Positions 38,896-47,879 of a stretch of 64,000 nucleotides of DNA are shown here, in pieces; the first letter of the stretch is position 1; every line of letters starts with the position of its first letter. Position numbers and translations under genes: made by a program. The stretch is from Gammaproteobacteria bacterium (GTDB taxonomy: Bacteria > Pseudomonadota > Gammaproteobacteria > GRL18). Below the pieces are notes generated by a model. It saw nothing but the letters and a program-made list of their open reading frames with translations. It ran no database searches and was not told the DNA's origin. The stretch covers positions 41,581 to 105,580 of the forward strand of contig JADGEM010000005.1 in assembly GCA_016744375.1 (NCBI GenBank), given 5' to 3'.

Positions 38896-39831
38896 TTATA
38901 GTGATTGAGATGAAAAAGTATTACATCCACTAAGTGTACCTTTTTTTAAACCAGTATTAAACCATTTTACACGTTGTTTTGAACTGCCATGAGTGAATGA
39001 ATCCGGGTTTACATGACCCTGAGCCTGTTTTTGCAAATGATCGTCACCTATGGCGCTGGCAGCTTTTAAACCTTCTTCAATATCGCCGGATTCGAGTATT
39101 TGTCTGGAACGATTAGCATGATTAGCCCAGATGCCGGCATAGCAGTCTGCTTGTAGTTCAAGTTTCACAGACAATTTATTCGCTTTAACCTTTGATAGTT
39201 TCTGTTTTGCCAGGTGAACCTTGCCTGAGGTACCAAGCAAATTTTGCACATGATGTCCTATTTCATGTGCGATAACATAGGCTTGGGCAAAATCGCCTGG
39301 TGCTTCATAGCGATTTTTTAAATCATCGTAAAAACCGAGATCGATGTACACTTTGCTATCAGCAGGGCAGTAAAAAGGACCCATTTGTGCTGAACCAAAA
39401 CCACAGCCTGATTTTACAGAATTTCGAAATAAGACCAGTTTGGGATCTTTATATTGTTTTCCATGCTGTCGGAAGAGTTGCTTCCATGTGTCTTCAGTAT
39501 CTGCCAGTATGACAGATATAAAATTAACCAGTTCTTTTTCTTTGGCACTTTGCTTTACAGGCTGATTGGAGACCTGAGATGGGTTGTCCTGAAAGGAACC
39601 TCCGCCCAGAATTTGACTCAGATTGCCGCTCATCAGACCGTATGCAACAAGGCCAATAGCTGCAATGGCTGTTCCTTTAAATCCAAGGAGTCTGTATACA
39701 GCCGGAAGAAGCCTGAGTATGCCGCCGCTACCCGATGAACTCAGCCCTGAAGTCCGGGCATTTCTTCTGTCTTCTACATTATTGCTTTGTCTATTTCCTT
39801 TCCAGCGCATGATTTGACCTTCTATTAACAT
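38896..39831 (-). CDS. Neutral zinc metallopeptidase, YpfJ family
   Basis: 311-residue membrane-anchored peptidase-like protein. After a charged RWKGNRQSNNVEDRR segment there is one hydrophobic stretch (~50-70), then the YpfJ-type catalytic domain with VYIDLGFYDDLKNRYEAPG, the zinc motif AHEIGHHVQNLLG (~187-199) and the third-ligand helix LELQADCYAGIWANH (~223-237). The first 10-15 residues before MRWKGNRQ may be non-coding; an ATG at about 39810 would match the family start MRWxGRR better. Substrate unknown. Confidence 0.9.
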   Translation of the reverse strand: MLIEGQIMRWKGNRQSNNVEDRRNARTSGLSSSGSGGILRLLPAVYRLLGFKGTAIAAIGLVAYGLMSGNLSQILGGGSFQDNPSQVSNQPVKQSAKEKELVNFISVILADTEDTWKQLFRQHGKQYKDPKLVLFRNSVKSGCGFGSAQMGPFYCPADSKVYIDLGFYDDLKNRYEAPGDFAQAYVIAHEIGHHVQNLLGTSGKVHLAKQKLSKVKANKLSVKLELQADCYAGIWANHANRSRQILESGDIEEGLKAASAIGDDHLQKQAQGHVNPDSFTHGSSKQRVKWFNTGLKKGTLSGCNTFSSQSL

Positions 39832-40017
39832 TGAAGGTTTATTAGTTTAACAGGCATTTAAGGAAGCTTCACTAAATTGCTTCTTATTGACAAATTGAAC
39901 CTGAATTGATCACTTGGGTTCTGTAATTCTACCAGTTATTTCAATATTCTGAGGACCTCTATTGTAACCGCAGAATAACGGTGTAAAATCTTCGGGAGTT
40001 AATTCAAGGAGAATTTC

Positions 40018-40743
40018 ATGGAAAAATCTGAGCCTGCACACCAGTCAGATCATTATTTTACAGATGAAGAACGTGCTGCTGTTTATAAAAGCATTTATTC
40101 CAGGCGGGATGTTCGAGGTCAGTTTAAAACCGATCCGGTTCCTGATGATGTCTTAGCAAGGATTATTAATGCAGCACATCATGCGCCCTCTGTTGGTTTT
40201 ATGCAGCCCTGGAATTTTCTTCTGATTCAAAATCCTGAAACAAAAAAGAAAGTTCATGATATTTTTCTCAGTGCAAATGATGAAGCGGCAGAAATGTTTG
40301 AGCCGGAAAAAAGCACTGATTATCGAAAATTAAAACTGGAAGGCATCATTGAATCACCTGTTAATTTAGTCGTAACCTGTGATAGAGAACGTGCAGGCCC
40401 TGTTGTTGTTGGACGCACACATGATAAATCTATGGATCTCTTCAGTAGTGTTTGTGCCGTGCAAAATCTCTGGCTAGCGGCACGTGCTGAAGGTGTGGGG
40501 GTTGGCTGGGTGAGTATCTTTAATAAAAAAGCCCTGAAACAAGCCTTGAAACTGCCAAAATCAGTCACTCCCATTGCCTACTTGTGTATTGGTTATGTTG
40601 AACATTTTTTAGCTGAACCGGAATTAAAATCAGCAGGCTGGCGTGATCGCCTGCCCATCGAGGATCTGGTTTGTTTTGATGAGTGGGGTAACATGAATAA
40701 AGAAGGTAATGAAGGACTCTATAAAGAGCTATCTAAGCGTTAA
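40018..40743 (+). CDS. bluB: 5,6-dimethylbenzimidazole synthase BluB
   Basis: Oxygen-dependent nitroreductase-fold enzyme cleaving FMNH2 to the lower-ligand base of cobalamin. The 241-residue sequence has YSRRDVRGQFKTDPVPDDVL (~27-46), HHAPSVGFMQPWNFLLI (~55-71), a REAR/ERAGPVVVGRTHD-type segment and the RAEGVGVGWVSIF loop (~155-167) characteristic of BluB rather than general nitroreductases. The start follows CAAGGAGAATTTC. No B12 riboswitch was recognised upstream. With cobO it supports cobalamin synthesis or remodelling. Confidence 0.92.
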   Translation: MEKSEPAHQSDHYFTDEERAAVYKSIYSRRDVRGQFKTDPVPDDVLARIINAAHHAPSVGFMQPWNFLLIQNPETKKKVHDIFLSANDEAAEMFEPEKSTDYRKLKLEGIIESPVNLVVTCDRERAGPVVVGRTHDKSMDLFSSVCAVQNLWLAARAEGVGVGWVSIFNKKALKQALKLPKSVTPIAYLCIGYVEHFLAEPELKSAGWRDRLPIEDLVCFDEWGNMNKEGNEGLYKELSKR

Positions 40744-40928
40744 AGCCTTAATTTTTTGTCACCCGGGCCAATAAAAAACCAGGCAAGCAAACCTAGAATG
40801 GGCATCAGCAACACAATGAAAATCCACAATACTTTCATTCCGGTTGATTCGGAGCTATTGGCAATTTTTAAGATAGCGAAAATATCAGCCAGTAATATAA
40901 TTAAACCAACAAGCCCATTGATTTGCAT
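40740..40928 (-). CDS. Small membrane protein with PLDc_N-like domain
   Basis: 62 residues with two hydrophobic segments (~6-24 and ~33-53) separated by NSSESTGMKVLWI, ending in GPGDKKLRL. This matches the short phospholipase-D N-terminal-like (PLDc_N) integral membrane family, role unknown. Its stop codon overlaps the end of convergent bluB by four bases. It is the last gene of the minus-strand array that begins with the hydrogenase. Confidence 0.75.
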   Translation of the reverse strand: MQINGLVGLIILLADIFAILKIANSSESTGMKVLWIFIVLLMPILGLLAWFFIGPGDKKLRL

Positions 40929-40958
40929 TGTCTAACTCCTTGAGAGAATTTGTGTCTA

Positions 40959-41297
40959 TTAAGTGACTGATTCGACCAGAAAAGGGGTGCAGCGGATGCC
41001 AATGCTGCTTTTTTTAATCCATATCATAACCATAGCAATGTCTTCACCATCCAGATTGACGATATTTGCTTGCTTTTTAACAAAGCCGATGTCTTCATTC
41101 TTAAATTCATAATAGGTAATATTGTTACCATGTGGTTCAGATAATAAGATCACTTTATCGATATCATAAGGGTGCTGTCTGAGAGAGCCGGAAAAAGGGA
41201 GATAGGCTTCTTTTAAAAGTGTCTCATCTATTGCCCGTTCAAATTTGACCAACTCCAGTTTTTTGGTTTCTTTTAAAAAATGGGTTGTGGTTTTCAT
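40959..41297 (-). CDS. Small conserved protein of unknown function near hydrogenase regulators
   Basis: 112-residue soluble protein. Distinct segments are AYLPFSGSLRQHPYDIDKVILLSEP (quoted in part), NNITYYEFKNEDIGFVKKQ, ANIVNLDGEDIAMVMIW and KKSSIGIRCTPFLVE. From memory these resemble a short family found in anaerobes and sulfate reducers that databases sometimes label inorganic pyrophosphatase, but no pyrophosphatase metal motif is visible. It follows the response regulator gene by 11 bases and so appears to belong to the hydrogenase/two-component array. Confidence 0.6.
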   Translation of the reverse strand: MKTTTHFLKETKKLELVKFERAIDETLLKEAYLPFSGSLRQHPYDIDKVILLSEPHGNNITYYEFKNEDIGFVKKQANIVNLDGEDIAMVMIWIKKSSIGIRCTPFLVESVT

Positions 41298-41308
41298 TCC
41301 TTCTTTCC

Positions 41309-41707
41309 TTAAATATTTTTTTTAACAGATTTTATTTTATCTAATAATACATCCGGTTCAACGGGTTTTTCTATAAAGCCGCTGACTGGCATGAAATCAT
41401 GACTGATATCATTTTCAGTAAAACTGAAGCCCAAATTATTTAATTGGTTGACCGCACTTAATATGAGCACGGGGATATGTTTCAAATTTTCCTGCAAAGC
41501 AATTTTTCTGGCTGCTTTGAAACCTGCCTGAGCATCTTCCGGGAAAACAATATCCAATAGAATGATATCCGGGCTTTCTGACTCAATGGCTGAAATAAGG
41601 TTATCTGTATCTATTTTGGCAACCACCGTATAATTATTGGCTTCAAGAATCATACTGATGCTGTCAATTATATCCTGATCATCATCAATTATCATTACTT
41701 TACTCAT
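41309..41707 (-). CDS. Response regulator (receiver domain only)
   Basis: 132-residue stand-alone receiver. VMIIDDDQD (~4-12) gives the acidic pocket, Asp52 in ILLDIVFP is the phosphoacceptor, and Lys in GFIEKPVEP (~115) completes the site. There is no output domain, so it may relay phosphate, act through protein contact, or serve a chemotaxis-like or kinase-modulating role. I take the ATG at 41707, preceded by CAGGAGACAG, over the longer frame to 41821, which only overlaps the kinase. It overlaps the sensor kinase end by eight bases. Confidence 0.85.
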   Translation of the reverse strand: MSKVMIIDDDQDIIDSISMILEANNYTVVAKIDTDNLISAIESESPDIILLDIVFPEDAQAGFKAARKIALQENLKHIPVLILSAVNQLNNLGFSFTENDISHDFMPVSGFIEKPVEPDVLLDKIKSVKKNI

Positions 41708-43196
41708 GAGAACTGTCTCCTGATTTACACATATTGAAGCATATTGTGCATGTTGTCCCTTCATTGAGGGTGCTTTCAACCTGTATTTTCGCATTAAGAA
41801 TCTGACTGCAAACTTTGACAATCGATAAACCTAATCCTGTTCCACCCTCATAAAACTGAGCGGCATTATTGGTTCTAAAATGTTCTTCAAATATATTATT
41901 GATTTGTTGTTTATCGATGCCAATACCATGATCTCTGATACTGACACAAATTAATTGTTTTTGATTGCTTTGTTTTTTACTTATGTCTATCTCAATAAGG
42001 CCATTTTGGTGTGAATAATTAACTGCATTTGTAAGCAAATTTATAAAAATCAACTGCAGATTCTCATCATTAGCCATAATGGTATAATCATGATTTTTAT
42101 GTTTGGAGTCTTTGTCAGAAAATTGTTTATTCAATTTTATGGTCAAATTTTTTTCATGACTTAAAGTCTTATAATTTAAAATAAACTCGCTTATATACTG
42201 CTTAATATTGATTGGGTAAAATTGTTTGTAGTTTTTATTTACAGGTTCTTTTTCAGGTCCCTCTTCAAGTTTGGCATCAAAGACTATATATGATTTTAAA
42301 TTGCCCAATTTAATAATATCTGTGACATTGTTTAATAAATAATCACAGCGCTTACCAATCCTGTTGATAATCTTTAATACTTTATCGTTAATATCGCCAG
42401 CATAACCGGCATTCATCGTATAAACATAATTTTTAATGGCAGCCAGAGGGGCTTTCAACTCATGCGTGCTGCGTAATGTGGCATGAGTCTTTTCTTTATC
42501 AAGTCTGATCATATCCTGATAGCTGCGTTCAAGTTCAAGCTCATTTTTTATTAAACGGCTAGTGATACTGCACAATAGATACCAGCAAAAAATAACGCAG
42601 GTAAATAAAATAAAAATATAGCCAGATAAAAGGGTCGGGCTTGCAAGCACAATATTTTTAAAGGATGTACTTAATGAATGATTAAAAATTGAGATGACAG
42701 GAATCAACTGAAAATACTCTAATATTAAAGGACTGATCACCATCAATAAACCGAAGATGGCAATAATAAGACTCTGTCTGGGGGTAAAAAATAATGTGGC
42801 CAAAATGGTATTAGGAATGATCATCAGAATAATTGGTGTTTCAATACTGCCAAGAGTATAAACCACTAATGTCAGAGCCAGATAATCAGTGATGATCTGC
42901 AAAATTAAATAATAACGCAAATCCAGAGTGCCGAGACATTTATCATAACTATACCTCAGCTGATATTGATAGAGTAGGTTGCAGCAGAATAAAAAAACAT
43001 TGGCGATGATTAAAAATTCAAAGTGAAAACTGACAGCATGATCTTGTGCTAAAAAATAAACGAATACAATCAATAATGAGCTGAATGCAATGTAATACCA
43101 GCGAATGGTCACTGACCAGTTCAGGCGTTTAACGAGTTCCTTGACATGGATGTCCTGAATACAATGTATGATATGTTCTGATGACACGGCTTTCAC
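41700..43196 (-). CDS. Membrane sensor histidine kinase
   Basis: 498 residues. About six membrane segments occupy ~25-215, with very short loops, so the sensor is probably membrane-embedded. The kinase core has the H-box RSTHELKAPLAAIKNYV (~243-259), the N-box FINLLTNAVNYSHQNG, IRDHGIGID and the G-box EGGTGLGLSIVKV. A cysteine-containing tail ENCxxCFNMCKSG-like segment (TCTICFNMCKSG) ends the protein. It lies 59 bases after the hydrogenase protease gene and overlaps the receiver, forming a two-component pair. Control of the hydrogenase by redox, H2 or quinone state is inferred from position only. Confidence 0.85.
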   Translation of the reverse strand: MKAVSSEHIIHCIQDIHVKELVKRLNWSVTIRWYYIAFSSLLIVFVYFLAQDHAVSFHFEFLIIANVFLFCCNLLYQYQLRYSYDKCLGTLDLRYYLILQIITDYLALTLVVYTLGSIETPIILMIIPNTILATLFFTPRQSLIIAIFGLLMVISPLILEYFQLIPVISIFNHSLSTSFKNIVLASPTLLSGYIFILFTCVIFCWYLLCSITSRLIKNELELERSYQDMIRLDKEKTHATLRSTHELKAPLAAIKNYVYTMNAGYAGDINDKVLKIINRIGKRCDYLLNNVTDIIKLGNLKSYIVFDAKLEEGPEKEPVNKNYKQFYPINIKQYISEFILNYKTLSHEKNLTIKLNKQFSDKDSKHKNHDYTIMANDENLQLIFINLLTNAVNYSHQNGLIEIDISKKQSNQKQLICVSIRDHGIGIDKQQINNIFEEHFRTNNAAQFYEGGTGLGLSIVKVCSQILNAKIQVESTLNEGTTCTICFNMCKSGDSSHE

Positions 43197-43255
43197 TATT
43201 ATGGTTTTATTGGAACATTATAGAAAATCATCTATTTCTCTCCTTCCGGGGAAAA

Positions 43256-43750
43256 TTATGTCTTGAGTTGATCTAACTCAGATAATAATGATTGAGTCAT
43301 GGTCTCTATATTGTCATTCAGAACTATACTTATTTCACTTTTGAATCCAGCATTCAGGCTAATGTCTGAAGGCTGTATTGCAAAGAAAAATAAATCCTGT
43401 TTAAAACCAAGAGTTTCCGCCAGAGCTAAAGCCTCTGCAAAACCAAAACCATGAGTTGATATCAAATTAAGATGCTTTGTTAATGTGCATTCAGATTGTT
43501 TAAGCCATCTGAACTCGCCGCATTTTAATCCCATGTCAGCACAATCGACAATAATAATGGGTGTCTGAATTTCTAATAATTCTGCAGAAACTGACAAGGC
43601 ATCCATGTTTTCCCATATCAGCACATCAATATCAGTTGACAGCTGTTTTTTTATTGCTTCAACAAGAACAAGTCCAATCTCGTCATCACCCATATTTCGG
43701 TTACCAATGGCAACTAATGTTAATCTCTGCTTGTCTGAAGCATTAGACAA
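43256..43750 (-). CDS. Hydrogenase maturation protease (HyaD/HycI type)
   Basis: Endopeptidase that removes the C-terminal peptide of the NiFe large subunit after metal insertion. The core is LTLVAIGNRNMGDDEIGLVLVE, where GNxxMGDDxxG supplies the nickel-sensing Glu/Asp region (here Asp-Asp-Glu), followed by IIIVDCADMGLKCGEF and STHGFGFAEALALAETLG. I suggest a TTG start at 43750, giving 164 residues and beginning LSNASDKQRLTLVAIGN; it overlaps the hydA stop by eight bases. The open frame extends to an ATG at 43801, but that would add 17 residues unlike the family. Confidence 0.82.
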   Translation of the reverse strand: MSNASDKQRLTLVAIGNRNMGDDEIGLVLVEAIKKQLSTDIDVLIWENMDALSVSAELLEIQTPIIIVDCADMGLKCGEFRWLKQSECTLTKHLNLISTHGFGFAEALALAETLGFKQDLFFFAIQPSDISLNAGFKSEISIVLNDNIETMTQSLLSELDQLKT

Positions 43751-45071
43751 AGCGAACGTCCAGCATATGAACAGAGCAGGAAATACAGGGGTCATAAGCA
43801 CGCAATAACATCTCCATATGAGAGGCTAAAGCACCTTTATCCATAACGGGTAGCATCTGCGGAACAAACTGCTTCATATCCCGTTCAATGTTATTGATAT
43901 TTTGACTGGTGGGGATCACGGCATCAGCATGATTGCAGATGCCGTTTATATCAAATCCATATTCATGAAATAATATCCCCCGGGGTACTTCAATGGCACT
44001 GCTACCCAGGCCTTCACCAGCCTGATACTGGAGATCTTCTAATTGTAATTCCTGTGCTAATAGTTGCTCCAGAGTGTCAATACAATGATACGTACAATGT
44101 ACAATCTCCACCATCTGTGCCAGATTATTTTTATAAGGATTGTAACAGGGCACTTTTAAATCCAGCGTATTAGCAATCTCTTGTGCCTGAGGGTGCAACT
44201 GTTCATAATTATTATTGACACGTGCCAGCGCTCCCACCATATAGGATTCTCTATTCCAGCGGGACCATTTTGCAGTGGAATGTGCCACTGTAAATTCATT
44301 GGTAACCTGACGATAATCGGATTCAGATACGGATTTTCCAGTATCAGAGCTGAAAATTTCACCTTCGTACAGAGCGTATTCATCAGGATTTTTCAGACTG
44401 ACATATTCGGTTTCCCGTTCATAGTCCGGCCATTTTAGTTGACCAATAAAATCCACCATTTCCTCAATATCCTGAATTGAATCGTGTAACCGCTCGAGCA
44501 GTGTCTGTAATTTATTTCTATCTGGAATTTTTCGCCAGCCGATTAAAGTCGGCATCATCGGATGCAAAGCCCTGCCACCTAGGACAGTAGTAAAATCATT
44601 GGCTAATTTTTTTAGTTTTAAGGCTTTTTTTATTAACTCCGGATGAGAACCTGCCAAAGGTAAAATGCTTTTTACACCAACATAATCTGGAATGGCCAGA
44701 AAATAAAGATGCAGTGCATGGCTTTGCAGAAATTGAGATTCATTTAATAAAACTCTCAACAGACGTGTTTGTGGGCTAATACTCAAGTTGAGTGCATTTT
44801 CAACCGCTTTAATTGCGGCTAATTGATGGCCGACACAGCAGATACCACAAATGCGACTGACAATTTGCGGGACATCATGAGGAGGAACGCCCTTGACCAG
44901 ATTTTCAAAAAAACGATTGGCTTCTACAATCTCCAGCTTAAGGTTTTCAACTTCCCCTTTTTTAACATCAATAAGAATACTGCCATGACCTTCTAATCGG
45001 GTAACATGATCAATTTTAATATGCACTGTCTTCTTTGTGGCGTTAGTCGAGCTGTTTGTCTTTGTCGTCAT
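43743..45071 (-). CDS. hydA: NiFe hydrogenase large (alpha) subunit, group 3b-like
   Basis: 442-residue catalytic subunit. The four nickel/iron cysteines lie in RICGICCVGH (~69-78) near the N-terminus and DPCISCSVH near the C-terminus. Processing after the final His would release only seven residues, MLDVRFV; the protease gene is next. The sequence HIKIDHVTRLEGHGSILID opens the mature chain. The flanking FAD/NAD(P) and Fe-S subunits place it with cytoplasmic bidirectional group 3b (sulfhydrogenase-type) enzymes that exchange H2/H+ with NADP(H), and in some cases reduce polysulfide. No hyp maturation genes are in the window. Confidence 0.92.
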   Translation of the reverse strand: MTTKTNSSTNATKKTVHIKIDHVTRLEGHGSILIDVKKGEVENLKLEIVEANRFFENLVKGVPPHDVPQIVSRICGICCVGHQLAAIKAVENALNLSISPQTRLLRVLLNESQFLQSHALHLYFLAIPDYVGVKSILPLAGSHPELIKKALKLKKLANDFTTVLGGRALHPMMPTLIGWRKIPDRNKLQTLLERLHDSIQDIEEMVDFIGQLKWPDYERETEYVSLKNPDEYALYEGEIFSSDTGKSVSESDYRQVTNEFTVAHSTAKWSRWNRESYMVGALARVNNNYEQLHPQAQEIANTLDLKVPCYNPYKNNLAQMVEIVHCTYHCIDTLEQLLAQELQLEDLQYQAGEGLGSSAIEVPRGILFHEYGFDINGICNHADAVIPTSQNINNIERDMKQFVPQMLPVMDKGALASHMEMLLRAYDPCISCSVHMLDVRFV

Positions 45072-45145
45072 GTTCTTATTCTATCCAATCTTGTTCTAAC
45101 TAAATAGTACACACTGAGTATCAAAATCTGAGAGAAACAAGCTCA

Positions 45146-45919
45146 TCAGGATTCACTCATTTTTTCAGCACTGCAAAAAAGTCGATAACGACTCTGAATT
45201 GCTTCTTTAGAAATACCTTTACTTAACATCAATGCATTATGCGCGCCAACATTGGCATAGGGCAGCAAGCCACGACAGGCATCGCACACATGACCATTAT
45301 TGATACACACTGCATCACAGCCGCCGTATGCAATAGGGCCAAGGCAGCTCATTCCCTTGTCAAACACACATTCATTGGCATTGCGTTTGCATTCAACGCA
45401 GACTGCATGAGCTGGAAAGTGAGGAATTTGATTGCTCAGCAAGGCTTTGACCAGAGTTAAAAACTCATTGGCATCCATTGGACAGCCTCGCAGATGATAA
45501 TCGACTTTGACAATTTCCTCTACAGAGCGGACACGGGTATGTGCCCATAATGGCCAATAGTTTTTATCAACTTGTACTCGATTACGTGCTTCTTCACCAT
45601 AAATCAACTTATAGTTTTCAGCAGGGGCAATAAAATTTGAACGCGCCTGCACATTGCCGTTGCAGGCACAGGCACCTAGAGCTACTATGTATTGACTTCG
45701 AGAACGAATATCAAGCAGTCGTTTGCTGTCTTCTTCACGGTGGATACTTCCTTCAATAAAAGAAATATCATAGCGTGCACTTTTTTCTGAAATGGCTTCA
45801 CGAAATTCTACTAAGTCAACGAGTTCCAATAGATCAAGCAGAATGTCTTCACAATTCAGCAATGCCAGTTGACAGCCTTCACAACTGGCAAAATCAAAAA
45901 AGGCAATCTTAGGCTTCAT
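45146..45919 (-). CDS. hydD: NiFe hydrogenase small (delta) subunit
   Basis: 257-residue electron-transfer subunit. The proximal cluster cysteines are recognised in FASCEGCQLALLNCEDIL (~11-28), GACACNGNVQAR (~94-105) and LRGCPMDANEF (~148-158). The C-terminal part contains extra cysteine groups CVECKRNANECVFDKGMSCLGP and CINNGHVCDACRG for further [4Fe-4S] clusters, as in F420-nonreducing and group 3 small subunits. It has no twin-arginine signal, so the enzyme is cytoplasmic. Its ATG overlaps the hydG stop by one base (TGATG). A 74-base gap separates it from hydA. Confidence 0.9.
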   Translation of the reverse strand: MKPKIAFFDFASCEGCQLALLNCEDILLDLLELVDLVEFREAISEKSARYDISFIEGSIHREEDSKRLLDIRSRSQYIVALGACACNGNVQARSNFIAPAENYKLIYGEEARNRVQVDKNYWPLWAHTRVRSVEEIVKVDYHLRGCPMDANEFLTLVKALLSNQIPHFPAHAVCVECKRNANECVFDKGMSCLGPIAYGGCDAVCINNGHVCDACRGLLPYANVGAHNALMLSKGISKEAIQSRYRLFCSAEKMSES

Positions 45920-46791
45920 CAGTTTAGTGCCTCGGATAAATCAGTTAATTGTGAATATCGAAAAACCGGACCCTCTTTACAACAATACACATGATTGATT
46001 TGACAGTGGCCACACTTGCCCAGACCACAGCGCATCCGGCGTTCCAGATCAATAAAAATGTGATTGTCCGGGATATTAAAATTCATTTTTATCTCCATTA
46101 AAACAAATTTATACATGACTGGCGGCCCGCATAGAACAACCATGGTATTTTTTTCAATGATGTTCAGTTTATGAATGGGTTCAGTCACCAGTCCTACATC
46201 GCCATCCCAATCCTGAAAGTCAGTATTATCCACTAATTCTGTAATACTGCAGTCAGGATGTATTTTCCATTGCTGTATTTGTTGCCTGAATAAAGCTTCT
46301 CTGGGAGTTTTAGAGCCAATAATAAGATGTACTCTGCCAAAGTCTGACTTATGCTCCATGATAGGAATAATGAGTGAGCGCAAAGGCACCAGGCCCAGAC
46401 CACCTGCAATAATGACGATGTCCTTAATGAGGGTCTCTTGATTGCCATTTTTAAGATGAAAATCATTCAATTCAAAGCCAGAACCAAAAGGACCCCGGAT
46501 GCCAATCAAGTCGTGCTTTTTTAATTTGTGAAGAACTCCAGTGACATTGCCGACCTTGCGGATGACCATTTCCAGTGTCTTTCCACTTTCAGGTCCGCTG
46601 CTGATAGATATAGCACACTCACCAATACCAGGTAAGCCTGCCATAACAAATTGTCCCGGGCGATGATTGAGTGGCTCCGGTAATCGTACTCTAAATAACA
46701 TTTCATTTTTTGTTAATGGCTCAATTGACTGTATTTCTGCCATCATAGGGATGTAGGGATTACTTTTAACAGGGTCAGAGAGTGTTTTCAT
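45919..46791 (-). CDS. hydG: Hydrogenase diaphorase (gamma) subunit, FAD/NAD(P) binding
   Basis: 290-residue member of the ferredoxin-NADP reductase superfamily. The FAD part has RPGQFVMAGLPGIGECAISIS (~45-65, quoted in part); the pyridine-nucleotide part has VIIAGGLGLVPLRSLI (~127-142) and VVLCGPPVMYKFVLMEI. A [2Fe-2S]-type cysteine group, RMRCGLGKCGHCQINHVYCCKEGPVF (quoted in part), lies near the C-terminus. It passes electrons between NAD(P)(H) and the hydrogenase clusters. It overlaps hydB by four bases and hydD by one, indicating translational coupling. Confidence 0.9.
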   Translation of the reverse strand: MKTLSDPVKSNPYIPMMAEIQSIEPLTKNEMLFRVRLPEPLNHRPGQFVMAGLPGIGECAISISSGPESGKTLEMVIRKVGNVTGVLHKLKKHDLIGIRGPFGSGFELNDFHLKNGNQETLIKDIVIIAGGLGLVPLRSLIIPIMEHKSDFGRVHLIIGSKTPREALFRQQIQQWKIHPDCSITELVDNTDFQDWDGDVGLVTEPIHKLNIIEKNTMVVLCGPPVMYKFVLMEIKMNFNIPDNHIFIDLERRMRCGLGKCGHCQINHVYCCKEGPVFRYSQLTDLSEALN

Positions 46792-47879
46792 TCTTGTGAC
46801 TCCTGTACGGACAAATAGACATCATTGACAATATTAAATATATCGATACCTGTTGTACATTGACGGCCACAACGACCACAACCGGTACAAAATGTCTGCT
46901 CAAATCGTTGCGGCAGATAATCAAATTTGCGACGGATTCGATGGTGTTGTCGGGCTGCTGGTTCAGCTCTAAAATTATGACCGCCAGCGACTTCAGCAAA
47001 ACCAGGACTCAGGCAGGCATCCCAGTGACGAGTTTTCTTACCAGAGCTGCCATCAAGATTTAATTCATCTTTTGTCTCAAAGCAATAACAGGTAGGACAA
47101 ACCAGATTACAGGTCCCACATGAAAAACATTGCTCTGCGTATTGCTGGTAAACCGAATCAGCATCTTTCTGATGAATGGCTTTAGCCAATTGTTCAATCG
47201 GGGCGGAAAACTGCCTGCCAAAGGGTTGTGGGCGACTTGCAATGGCATGGTTTTTTAAATCCTGTGGGCTTGAACATTCAGTTGATTCCAGAGATTTGAT
47301 TAATTCATTTCCTCTTGGTGTCAGTACCTCCAATAGGCATTGCTGCTCTTCATTTGCCTGTCCTTTATGACTTGTAGAAAAGAGCGGTGTAATAAAAATA
47401 TCAGCACCCATTTGAAAATCCAGAGATTGTGCTGCTTCACAGAAACAATGATCATCACAAGGAGTCATGCAGTTAAATGCAATAATGTCAGTTTTTTCTC
47501 GACGGCGTAAATAATGGCTGTCTTTTACGCCATCTGAAAAAACCTCATCCAGTAAATAAACCCCTTTTAAATCACAGGCACGAACACCGGCAAGGAGTTG
47601 AGAATTGACTGTTACTCCCTGACTGAACTGATAATGCCCATCGTCATCTTTGTAGTAGGAAAAGAGAATTTCATCATCAGGAAATATGTTTTTCCCCGGA
47701 GGTAGAATTGTGGGTTTATAGTTTAATAAATCAAGGGATTGCTGATGGTCAATGGGTTCAAATCGATAGTTAACACCTTGCGTTTTTTTTGGCAAAAAAA
47801 ACAGCTGTTTTTCAGCAAGATTGAAAAACCAGGATTCTATTTGATCAAGGTTAGAAAGGTAAGCATTCATATCCGACAC
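46788..47879 (-). CDS. hydB: Hydrogenase beta subunit, two 4Fe-4S clusters
   Basis: 363-residue iron-sulfur subunit with the anaerobic sulfite reductase A/HydB fold. An N-terminal domain with GVRACDLKGVYLLDEVF (~95-111) and CMTPCDDHCFCEA (~135-147) precedes two cluster-binding motifs: CFSCGTCNLVCPTCYCF (~244-260) and CTGCGRCGRQCTTGIDIFN (~331-349). It is the first gene of the hydB-hydG-hydD-hydA unit, so the promoter should lie in 47880-48177. This four-subunit set defines group 3b (heterotetrameric, NADP-linked). Confidence 0.9.
   Translation of the reverse strand: MSDMNAYLSNLDQIESWFFNLAEKQLFFLPKKTQGVNYRFEPIDHQQSLDLLNYKPTILPPGKNIFPDDEILFSYYKDDDGHYQFSQGVTVNSQLLAGVRACDLKGVYLLDEVFSDGVKDSHYLRRREKTDIIAFNCMTPCDDHCFCEAAQSLDFQMGADIFITPLFSTSHKGQANEEQQCLLEVLTPRGNELIKSLESTECSSPQDLKNHAIASRPQPFGRQFSAPIEQLAKAIHQKDADSVYQQYAEQCFSCGTCNLVCPTCYCFETKDELNLDGSSGKKTRHWDACLSPGFAEVAGGHNFRAEPAARQHHRIRRKFDYLPQRFEQTFCTGCGRCGRQCTTGIDIFNIVNDVYLSVQESQE

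Noticed and set aside
39832..40017. Cobalamin riboswitch upstream of bluB
   Set aside because: No B12-box-like conserved block or multi-helix pattern is visible there or before the TonB receptor.
41708..41821. Extended N-terminus of the response regulator
   Set aside because: It lies wholly within the kinase gene in another frame; the later ATG has a good ribosome site and begins a normal receiver domain.
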